From CADEFX01 sp050260355 (GTDB lineage Bacteria; Pseudomonadota; Alphaproteobacteria; Rhizobiales; Hyphomicrobiaceae), in contig JBLNBZ010000049.1 in NCBI GenBank assembly GCA_050260355.1, positions 1-54,831 on the forward strand: 54,831 nt of DNA, in the 5' to 3' direction. Position 1 is the first letter of the stretch; every line of letters starts with the position of its first letter. Both the position numbers and the translations under genes were made by a program. The notes below the pieces were generated by a model. It was not told where the DNA came from. It searched no databases and saw only the letters and a list, made by a program, of their open reading frames with translations. Positions 48,454-54,831 of the stretch are shown in pieces.

Positions 48454-50715
48454 TCAGTCGAAAAGACGCTCGACCTTGCTCACGACCGGTTTCGACCTCA
48501 GCCCGTGGATGATGCGGTTGAGATGCTCGAGATCCCAAACCTCCACTTCCACGTGCATATCGGTGAAGTCGCCGCCACGCCGCACCATGCGCAGATTGTC
48601 GATGTTGCCGTCCTCTTCGCTGATGACCTGGGCAATCTGCGCCAGGCTGCCCGGCTCGTTGAGTGCGGTCACACCGATTCGCGCTGGAAACCGCTCCGGA
48701 TTATCAGGATCGACGTCCCACGTCACGTCGATCCAGCGCTCGTGCTCGAAGTCCTTGAGCCGCGGAGAATGGATCTGAAAGATGCGGATGCCTTCACCTT
48801 GTGTCAGCACGCCCACGATGCGATCGCCGGGGACTGCACCGCCATCCTCGAAGCGGACCGGGACGTCGTTGCGCAGCCCCCTGATCGGGACCACCGGTCC
48901 GATCTTCGGCTCACTGTCGGTTGCCGCGCCGGGCCAGCGGAACTTGAGCCCGATCACTTTCGACAGATTGAACCAGCCTTCCTCGCTGCCCGCGCGCTCG
49001 CGCCGCTTGCGGGTGCGCTGGACCTTGGCCGGCGTCGACATGACGACATCGGGTGCCACTGCACGCACCACATCGGCAATGGCCAGCTCGCTGCGGCCAA
49101 CGGCAGCATGCACGTCCTCGACGGTCTTTTGTGACAGCCGGGCCAGCGACTTTCTGAGTTTGTCATCCGTGTAGTCGAGGCCCACCTTCGCGAACGCCGA
49201 GACGAGCAGCCGCCGCCCGAGCTCGGCATACTGTCGCCGCAGCATATCGCGCGCGGCGCGGCGGATCGCCGAGCGAGCCTTGCCGGTGACGGCAATCCGC
49301 TCCCAGGCCGCCGGCGGCGTCTGGCTCGCGGACGTGAGGATTTGCACCTCGTCGCCGTTGCGCAATTGCGTCGTCAGCGGCATGTGCCGGCCGTTGATGT
49401 TGGCGCCGACGCAACTGTTGCCGACATCGGTGTGCACCGCGTAGGCAAAGTCGATGGGCGTCGCGCCGCGCGGCAGTGCGATCAGCCGGCCCTTGGGCGT
49501 GAAGCAGAAGACCTGGTCCTGGAACAGCTCCAGCTTGGTGTGCTCGAGGAACTCTTCGGGGTTGTCGCCGTCGAGCAGCGTCTCGACGAGACGGCGCAGC
49601 CAGATGTACGGGCCTTCTTTCGCCGGGTCCGGGCTTGCCCCGTCGCTGCCCGCCTGCACCGCGCCGTTGCCGGAGGCGGGCACGTTGTCCTTGTAGAGGA
49701 CGTGGGCCGCCACGCCGTATTCGGCCACATAGTGCATGCGCGCCGTGCGGATCTGCAGCTCGACCCGCTGATGGCGGGGCCCCACCACGGTCGTGTGAAT
49801 CGACTGGTAGCCGTTCTGCTTCGGCGTCGACACGTAATCCTTGAACCGTCCCGGCACCATGCGCCAGTTGGTGTGCACGATGCCGAGCACCCGGTAGCAA
49901 TCCGGCACGCTGTCGACGATGACGCGGAAGCCGTAGATGTCCGAGAGCTGCTCGAGCGAGATCTGGCGGTTCTCCATCTTGCGCCAGATGGAGTGCGCCT
50001 TCTTCTCCCGGCCTTCGACGTCTGCCGTCACGCCGGCCTCGGCGAGCTTCTCCTTGAGCCCGAGCTCGATCTCCTCGACGAGCCCCTTGTTGCGCGCGGC
50101 GAGCTGCGTCAGCCGGTCGGTCACGGTTTTGAACGCGTCCGGGTGCAGCCATTTGAAGGCGAGCGCCTCCAGCTCCTCGCGCAGCGCCTGCATGCCCATG
50201 CGCCCGGCGAGCGGCGCATAGATCTCCAGAGTCTCCTCGCTCGCACGCCGGCGGCTTTCCGGTTTGACGTGCTCGAGCGTGCGCATGTTGTGCAGCCGAT
50301 CGGCGAGCTTCACCAGCAGCACGCGGATGTCGCTCGAGATCGCGATCAGCAGCTTTCGGAAGTTCTCAGCCTGCTCGGCCTTCTTGGAGACGAGGTCGAG
50401 CCGCTTGATCTTGGTCAGCCCGTCGACGAGAGCGCCGATCTCGGGCCCGAAGAGCTGATCGATCTCGGCGCGCGTCGCCTCCGTGTCCTCGATGACATCG
50501 TGCAGGAGGGCCGTCGCAATGGTGGCATCGTCGAGCTTCAGATCCGTCAGGATCGCCGCAACCTCGAGCGGATGCGAGAAGTAAGGATCGCCCGACGCCC
50601 GCGTCTGGTTGCGGTGCGCCTTCATGGCGTAGACGTAGGCGCGGTTGAGCAGCGCCTCATCCGCCTTGGGATCGTAGGCCAGCACCCGCTCGACGAGTTC
50701 GTACTGGCGCATCAT
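48454..50715 (-). CDS. rsh: RelA/SpoT-family bifunctional (p)ppGpp synthetase/hydrolase
   Basis: A 753-residue protein. The N-terminal HD hydrolase has FSHPLEVA and LLHDVIEDT (His72-Asp73), with LADRLHNMRTLEH. The synthetase domain (about 240-350) has KPKQNGYQSIHTTV-like TPKQNGYQSIHTTVVGP. TGS (about 390-455) and a C-terminal ACT domain (about 670-750; LNEPGSLAQIAQVISEEDGN) provide ribosome and regulatory contacts. Both catalytic centres appear intact. It is the only Rsh in the window, the usual case in alphaproteobacteria, and lies 91 nt after rpoZ. Confidence 0.96.
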   Translation of the reverse strand: MMRQYELVERVLAYDPKADEALLNRAYVYAMKAHRNQTRASGDPYFSHPLEVAAILTDLKLDDATIATALLHDVIEDTEATRAEIDQLFGPEIGALVDGLTKIKRLDLVSKKAEQAENFRKLLIAISSDIRVLLVKLADRLHNMRTLEHVKPESRRRASEETLEIYAPLAGRMGMQALREELEALAFKWLHPDAFKTVTDRLTQLAARNKGLVEEIELGLKEKLAEAGVTADVEGREKKAHSIWRKMENRQISLEQLSDIYGFRVIVDSVPDCYRVLGIVHTNWRMVPGRFKDYVSTPKQNGYQSIHTTVVGPRHQRVELQIRTARMHYVAEYGVAAHVLYKDNVPASGNGAVQAGSDGASPDPAKEGPYIWLRRLVETLLDGDNPEEFLEHTKLELFQDQVFCFTPKGRLIALPRGATPIDFAYAVHTDVGNSCVGANINGRHMPLTTQLRNGDEVQILTSASQTPPAAWERIAVTGKARSAIRRAARDMLRRQYAELGRRLLVSAFAKVGLDYTDDKLRKSLARLSQKTVEDVHAAVGRSELAIADVVRAVAPDVVMSTPAKVQRTRKRRERAGSEEGWFNLSKVIGLKFRWPGAATDSEPKIGPVVPIRGLRNDVPVRFEDGGAVPGDRIVGVLTQGEGIRIFQIHSPRLKDFEHERWIDVTWDVDPDNPERFPARIGVTALNEPGSLAQIAQVISEEDGNIDNLRMVRRGGDFTDMHVEVEVWDLEHLNRIIHGLRSKPVVSKVERLFD

Positions 50716-50806
50716 GGTGCATCAGGCCCTGCGACGTGCGCGCCGATGCGACCCCCGCGCTGGACCCTCGTTGTTCCGCCGAGGCCTGAGATGCGCGCGC
50801 AGATTC

Positions 50807-51235
50807 CTAATTGCGGCCACCACCACCATTGCCGCCGTTCGCGGAGGGCTCGGTTGGTGTGAGGCTCTCCATGCCGCGCAGGAGCTGGTCCTCCGACATG
50901 GTGATCTGGTCGACGACGGTGTCCGAGTTCTGGTCGTCGCGACCGAGGACGGCAGCCCTGCGATCGGGGGCCAGCAGCGGCGCCGCCCCGGCCTCCGGCT
51001 CGTCGACCTCGACGTTCTTCTGGATCGAGTGGATCAAGCCTTCGCGAAGGTCGTCCGGCGGGATCGTCTTGTCGGCGATCTCGCGGAGCGCGATCACAGG
51101 GTTCTTGTCGTTGTCGGGCTCGATCGTGAGATGTGATCCATTGGCGATTGCGCGCGCGCGGTGAGCTGCCAACAGCACCAGCTCGAACCGGTTTGGCACC
51201 TTATCGACGCAATCTTCCACTGTGACGCGGGCCAT
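50807..51235 (-). CDS. rpoZ: RNA polymerase omega subunit
   Basis: A 142-residue protein, of normal alphaproteobacterial length. MARVTVEDCVDKVPNRFELV and AAHRARAIANG are the conserved omega core. The C-terminus is extended and ends in Asn/Gly repeats. It helps RNA polymerase assembly and, with Rsh downstream, links to the stringent response. The promoter must lie in the 160 bp between it and the terminator of the upstream gene. Confidence 0.96.
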   Translation of the reverse strand: MARVTVEDCVDKVPNRFELVLLAAHRARAIANGSHLTIEPDNDKNPVIALREIADKTIPPDDLREGLIHSIQKNVEVDEPEAGAAPLLAPDRRAAVLGRDDQNSDTVVDQITMSEDQLLRGMESLTPTEPSANGGNGGGGRN

Positions 51236-51571
51236 CGCAGCGTATTCCTCATTGTCGAAGAAAAAAGCGAACGGTACTCGCGCGCTGAATCACGCTTCTG
51301 CGCGGCGGCGCGAAGAGTCCTAAATGGCACGAAAGGCATAGCGAATCAAGCGGTGCAGAGCGATACACCGACCCGCCGCGCCCGTCTGGGCCACCCAAAA
51401 AGGGAGGGCGCGGGTCCTCCGGGGAAAGGACCTGCGCCCGTTTGCCACCACGGGACGGGGGGACATCCGCCGGTATCGGGGGAAACCGGTAGGTGGCTCG
51501 TTATCAACGCGGCTGTCGGCAGTTGGTTCCGTCCTCGGATCAAGGAGTACGCGCGACGGGCTGCCACCGCC
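51236..51571. other. Intergenic region, 336 bp, highly structured
   Basis: Between folK and rpoZ, both minus strand. It holds the terminator listed separately and a second nested hairpin: GCCACC at 51444-51449 pairs with GGTGGC at 51492-51497, and a CCGGT/ACCGG hairpin sits inside at 51470-51489. Together these could be the 3' part of a small RNA on the minus strand, or just a long 3' UTR of folK. The rpoZ promoter is expected in 51236-51396. Confidence 0.5.
51397..51439 (-). terminator. Rho-independent terminator between folK and rpoZ
   Basis: Reading the minus strand, a 13-bp stem (GGGCGC-A-GGTCCT paired with AGGACC-C-GCGCCC, one non-Watson-Crick position) with an 8-nt loop is followed 4 nt later by TTTTT. 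Its 5' end lies 132 nt after the folK stop. Confidence 0.7.
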
Positions 51572-52108
51572 TTACAAGGCCACCTCATGAACGCCGCGCC
51601 TCAAGCTAGGTTGCCGCATCAACAGCGATTTCGCTGTAATCCCAAGACGCGGATGCCGCCACCACGGAGCGATCTCGGCAAGAGGCACTAGAACGAATCC
51701 GCGGCGATGGGACTCCGGATGCGGCAAAATAAGCCGCTGTGGCCGCACGCCACGAGGCGGTGTGCCAAAAATGCGGCCACCGTGGTCCAAAATGTCGAGA
51801 TCGAGCGGCCTCGGCCCCCAGCGAGCACCCTTCCGCCGCCCCGCGGAGTGCTCGATTCGCTTGAGCAGGCGAAGCAAGGCGGCCGGGCCCACCGAGCCCC
51901 GCATGGCGACGACCATGTTTAGAAAGTGCGGCTGGCGCACGCGCCCCAGTGGTACCGTCAAGTAAAGGGAGGACCGCGACAGTATAGTGAAGCCGAGCGC
52001 CTCCAGTTCTGAAATGCCACGGGTCAGATTTTGTTGCGGAGTACCCCATCTTCCGGCAATATTGGCGCCAAGACTGATCCAAATCTTGTCGCTCAGCGTA
52101 TTATTCAC
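51572..52108 (-). CDS. folK: 2-amino-4-hydroxy-6-hydroxymethyldihydropteridine pyrophosphokinase
   Basis: A 178-residue protein starting with GTG 6 nt after GGAG. It has WISLGANIAGRWGTPQQNL, SSLYLTVPLGRVRQPHFLNMV and the family signature ARWGPRPLDLDILDHGG, and HPESHRRGFVLVPLAEIAP. It phosphorylates the pterin in folate synthesis. It is divergent from the NYN gene, with 173 bp between. folB/folP are not in the window. Confidence 0.95.
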   Translation of the reverse strand: MNNTLSDKIWISLGANIAGRWGTPQQNLTRGISELEALGFTILSRSSLYLTVPLGRVRQPHFLNMVVAMRGSVGPAALLRLLKRIEHSAGRRKGARWGPRPLDLDILDHGGRIFGTPPRGVRPQRLILPHPESHRRGFVLVPLAEIAPWWRHPRLGITAKSLLMRQPSLRRGVHEVAL

Positions 52109-52281
52109 AAGAGACTCCGTATTCCCCTCTTTCCTCTGCGGAATTCATCCTTTGCTTGAAGCCGTCTTTCATTCTCCACAAGTCCGCCTATATTTCATGA
52201 CAACTGTGATACGGGGACCGCCGGAGTTCGTTGTCCAATTGATACTATTATCAGCCGGCGGAACAACTTCGAGCGCATAAG

Positions 52282-52923
52282 GTGACTGACCGGATGTTTT
52301 TCTATCCCACGGAGCGATTGGCATTGTTTATTGATGGTGCCAATCTCTACGCAACCGCGAAATCGCTTGGCTTCGACATCGACTACAAGCGACTGCTCAA
52401 CCTTTTCCGCAATCAGGGCCATCTGGTTCGGGCGCTCTACTACACGGCCCTCGCAGAGGATCAGGAGTATTCCTCGATCCGACCCTTGATCGACTGGCTG
52501 GATTATAACGGCTACACCATGGTCACCAAGCCGACCAAGGAGTACACCGACGCCTCCGGCCGGCGGAAGATCAAGGGCAACATGGATATCGAGCTGACGG
52601 TCGATGCCATGGAGCTTGCCGACCACCTCGACCATATCGTCCTGTTCTCCGGCGACGGCGATTTTCGCAGCCTAGTCGCCGCCCTGCAGCAGAAGGGCAA
52701 GAGGGTCAGCGTCGTCTCGACCCTGCAAACCCAGCCGCCCATGGTTGCCGACGAGTTGCGCCGTCAGGCCGACCAGTTCATCGACATCGCGGAGCTGGAG
52801 AAGGACATCTGCCGCGATCCTGCCGCCAGAGTGCCGCGCGAGACGCGCGAGGCCCGCGCCCAGCAGTTCCGCAAGGAGCGTGAGCGCGAGTACCACGGCA
52901 CCGACGATCCTCTCGACATTTAA
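52282..52923 (+). CDS. NYN-domain (LabA/DUF88-like) protein
   Basis: A 213-residue protein; GTG start, or the ATG four codons later after AAGGTG. The PIN-like NYN fold has ERLALFIDGANLYATAKSLG, RRKIKGNMDIELTVDAM and DHIVLFSGDGDFRSLVAALQQKGKRV, which together supply the conserved Asp residues of an RNase-type active site. The C-terminus after about 165 is a charged, Arg/Glu-rich tail. LabA/DUF88 proteins are conserved in alphaproteobacteria, and RNA cleavage is inferred from the fold only. Confidence 0.93.
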   Translation: MTDRMFFYPTERLALFIDGANLYATAKSLGFDIDYKRLLNLFRNQGHLVRALYYTALAEDQEYSSIRPLIDWLDYNGYTMVTKPTKEYTDASGRRKIKGNMDIELTVDAMELADHLDHIVLFSGDGDFRSLVAALQQKGKRVSVVSTLQTQPPMVADELRRQADQFIDIAELEKDICRDPAARVPRETREARAQQFRKEREREYHGTDDPLDI

Positions 52924-52964
52924 GGGGTCGTGAGGTGGTCCGGGCCCGAGACCCGGACGCTGCG

Positions 52965-53618
52965 ATGACACAACTCCTCGACAGCAGTGAGCCGGCGCGC
53001 GACTGTCCAGCTTGCGCACGCCTGGTTGCGTTCCGTCAGCACCACCGCAGCATCGAGCCCGATTGGCACAACGCCCCCGTCGCCTCCTTCGGTCCGGCAG
53101 ATGCGCGTCTTCTCATCGTGGGGCTCGCGCCCGGGTTGCGCGGGGCGAACCGCACCGGCCGTCCCTTCACCGGCGACTATGCCGGCGAGCTTCTATACGG
53201 CTCCCTGATCGAGCTCGGCTTTGCGGAGGGCACCTACCGTGCCGATCCGGCGGATGGCCTCGTGCTCCACGACTGCCGCATTACGAATGCCGTGCGCTGC
53301 GTGCCGCCTGAAAACAAGCCGACGCCGGCCGAGATCGCCACCTGCCGCCCGTTCCTCGCCGCAACCATCGCCGGCATGCCGGCGCTCACGGCCGTGCTGG
53401 CCCTCGGCCGCATCGCCCATGACAGCACGCTGGCCGCGCTCGGCTGCAAGCGCTCGTCCTTTCCTTTCGCGCACGCCGGCCGGGCCGAGATCCGTCCCGG
53501 CCTCACGCTTTATTCGAGCTATCACTGCTCGCGCTACAATACGCAGACAGGCCGGTTGACGCCTGAGATGTTCCGCGCCGTGCTCGCCGATATCAGGGCC
53601 CACCTCCGCCCCCGTTGA
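52965..53618 (+). CDS. Uracil-DNA glycosylase, family 5 (UdgB type)
   Basis: A 217-residue protein from the ATG of MTQLLDSSEPARDC; a GTG ten codons upstream with AGGGG is an alternative. The [4Fe-4S] cysteines are in DCPACARL and NAVRCVPPENK plus IATC. Motif 1 is GLAPGLRGANRTGRPFTGD and motif 2 is YHCSRYNTQTGRLT, as in UdgB enzymes. It removes uracil and other deaminated bases from DNA. It lies 41 nt after the NYN gene, same strand, possibly co-transcribed. It ends one base from a convergent gene. Confidence 0.93.
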   Translation: MTQLLDSSEPARDCPACARLVAFRQHHRSIEPDWHNAPVASFGPADARLLIVGLAPGLRGANRTGRPFTGDYAGELLYGSLIELGFAEGTYRADPADGLVLHDCRITNAVRCVPPENKPTPAEIATCRPFLAATIAGMPALTAVLALGRIAHDSTLAALGCKRSSFPFAHAGRAEIRPGLTLYSSYHCSRYNTQTGRLTPEMFRAVLADIRAHLRPR

Positions 53619-53619
53619 A

Positions 53620-54192
53620 CTAGCCGCCGCCGCGGGGCGCCTTGCGCGTCACCAGCTCATTGAACCAGGCCAGCATCTCGCGCGCGTTGGCCTGAGGCGG
53701 ATGCACCGGATAGAACACGCGCTCGATAGCGCCGTCCTTGAGCGCGAGAGTCAGCCGCCGCAGATACACGGTTCCGCCCGTCTCGAAGGTCGGTAGGCGC
53801 AAGGCGCGCTGCAAGCGGAGCTCGGCATCGCTGACCAGCGCGAACGGCAAGTCCATTCTCGTTGCGAACTCGCGCTGCCAGTCGGTCGTCTGCGCCGACA
53901 GTCCGAAGATCTCGGCTCCCTGCTGGCGGAACGCCGGATGCAGATTCCGGAAACCCTCCGCTTGCGGCGTCGAGCCGTGTGCGCCGGGGATCGTGTCCCA
54001 GCCCGGGGGATTGTCGACGCCGGGCCGGCCCGTCCACGTGTAAACGAACAACAGAACCCAGCCCGGATGCTCGGCGAAGTTGACGCTGCTCCCCGCCGTC
54101 GTCGGCAGCGCGATCGACGGCATCGGCAGTCCGCGCACGAGATGGCGCGCTGCGCCATCATCCGCCGGAACGGGAAACGCCTCGGCGCTCAT
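53620..54192 (-). CDS. Peroxiredoxin-like protein lacking the active-site cysteines
   Basis: A 190-residue thioredoxin-fold (AhpC/TSA) protein, paralogous to its neighbour. It has MPSIALPTTAGSSVNF, LLFVYTWTGRPG, then IPGAHGSTPQAEGFRNLH, IFGLSAQTTDWQREFA and LPTFETGGTVYLRRLTL. In the neighbour the corresponding segment is GARGCTPQSCAFRDHH. Here both cysteines are replaced (Ser and Glu), and I see no other cysteine in the protein, so thiol peroxidase activity is not expected. Its ATG overlaps the stop of the upstream gene by 3 bases, indicating coupled expression. Confidence 0.9.
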   Translation of the reverse strand: MSAEAFPVPADDGAARHLVRGLPMPSIALPTTAGSSVNFAEHPGWVLLFVYTWTGRPGVDNPPGWDTIPGAHGSTPQAEGFRNLHPAFRQQGAEIFGLSAQTTDWQREFATRMDLPFALVSDAELRLQRALRLPTFETGGTVYLRRLTLALKDGAIERVFYPVHPPQANAREMLAWFNELVTRKAPRGGG

Positions 54193-54776
54193 CGCCCGGG
54201 ATTGGCCTTCAGCCAGTCCAGCACATCGGCTGCGTTCCGGTCGGGCGGGAACACCGGATAGAACACCTTCGTGATGCGCCCATCATCGAGGATCAGCGCC
54301 AGCCGCTTCAGCATCACCTGGGCCCCCACCTCCATGGTCGGCAGGCGCAGCGCTTGCGCAAGCGCCAGCTTCTCGTCGGACAGGATCGGGAACGGCAGAT
54401 GCAGCCGCTCCACCGCCTCGCGCTGATAAGCCGTGTCCTGCGTCGACAGGCCGAAGACCCGCGCCGCCCCGGCCATCAACAGCTCGGCGTGATGATCGCG
54501 GAAGGCACATGACTGCGGCGTGCAGCCGCGCGCGCCCGGGATCATGTCCCAGTTGTCGACCAGCGCGATCTGGCCCGGCCGGCCCGTGCGCGGATAGGCA
54601 TAGATCACCGTGCGCCCCGCGAGCTTGGCAAGGGAGACGGTCGACCCATCAGTTGCCGGCAACGCGACGTCGGGCATCTGCATGCCGGTAAGATGGCGGG
54701 CGCCGCCATCGTCCTGCGGCGCCGGGATGCTCGACCAGTCGACGCCGAGCAGATTGGGATTGTTGGCGGTCGGCAT
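54189..54776 (-). CDS. Peroxiredoxin (AhpC/TSA family)
   Basis: A 195-residue protein starting MPTANNPNLLGVDW, with GGGAGG 5 nt upstream. The thioredoxin-fold motifs are MPDVALPATDGSTVSL, VIYAYPRTGRPGQIA and IPGARGCTPQSCAFRDHHAEL, in which Cys of GCTPQSC is the likely peroxidatic cysteine and the second Cys a possible partner, as in BCP-type enzymes. FGLSTQDTAYQREAVE follows. Compared with BCP it has an insertion of about 15 residues between YPRTGRPG and the Cys loop. It would reduce peroxides. Followed by the Cys-less paralogue. Confidence 0.93.
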   Translation of the reverse strand: MPTANNPNLLGVDWSSIPAPQDDGGARHLTGMQMPDVALPATDGSTVSLAKLAGRTVIYAYPRTGRPGQIALVDNWDMIPGARGCTPQSCAFRDHHAELLMAGAARVFGLSTQDTAYQREAVERLHLPFPILSDEKLALAQALRLPTMEVGAQVMLKRLALILDDGRITKVFYPVFPPDRNAADVLDWLKANPGR

Positions 54777-54831
54777 GTTGTCCTCCCTCAAGCCGTGAGC
54801 GCCCGTACATGATAGCGCCCGGCGACGAAAA

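Noticed and set aside
51346..51588. 80-codon minus-strand frame between folK and rpoZ
   Set aside because: It runs through the terminator and hairpins and has no ribosome binding site; the region is better explained as RNA structure.

Overview
The window is high-GC chromosomal DNA of an alphaproteobacterium. A member of the Hyphomicrobiales (Rhizobiales), of Xanthobacteraceae, Nitrobacteraceae or Methylobacteriaceae type, fits best. The reasons are the cluster rpoZ-rsh-DUF2062-pdxJ-acpS-lepB-rnc-era, the DUF2865 protein, the HWE-type and giant HAMP-repeat kinases, and the many TTT/TRAP carboxylate transporters. Genus is an inference from gene content. I saw no rRNA, tRNA, CRISPR array, insertion sequence or phage gene.

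Left part (1-12.1 kb): a nonsense-interrupted end of a CaiB-type CoA-transferase; a small glycine-rich protein; an uncharacterised three-gene operon of coiled-coil and membrane proteins (4616 down to 972); an exported protein built from a 93-residue duplication with its own terminator; a secreted protein with an HExxH motif; a DUF937-PRC membrane protein; a PAS/HisKA_3 sensor kinase with a NarL/FixJ-type response regulator; and a DUF2865 protein.

Signalling block (12.1-19.8 kb): a 1914-residue soluble hybrid kinase with nine near-identical 92-residue HAMP units in tandem, GAF, kinase core and three receiver domains. A second hybrid protein follows 14 nt downstream (REC-PAS-HWE kinase-REC). 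Neither has a DNA-binding output domain.

Oxalate/C1 block (20-30.3 kb): a probable operon gntR - 28-codon small ORF - oxc - frc - formyltransferase - fhs. It would turn oxalate into formyl-CoA, formate and formyl-tetrahydrofolate. It is divergent from a complete tripartite tricarboxylate transporter (tctA-tctC-tctB). Two 15-bp inverted repeats (GGTATA-N3-TATACC type) lie in the shared 478-bp intergenic region and are good candidate operators for the GntR regulator.

Middle part (30.4-43.8 kb): an orphan membrane/coiled-coil protein, a small membrane protein, a 2-hydroxyacid dehydrogenase next to a TRAP transporter (Tat-exported DctP and fused DctQM), a DHA2-type MFS exporter, an alpha/beta hydrolase, a TerC-family protein, a small cupin, recO, a CNNM/CorC-type protein and an exported TPR protein.

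Right part (43.9-54.8 kb): core housekeeping genes on the minus strand (folK; then rpoZ-rsh-DUF2062-pdxJ-acpS-lepB-rnc-era). A strong hairpin with a T-tract separates folK from rpoZ. After these come a NYN-domain protein, a family-5 uracil-DNA glycosylase and two overlapping peroxiredoxin-like paralogues, one of which has lost the cysteines of the active-site loop.
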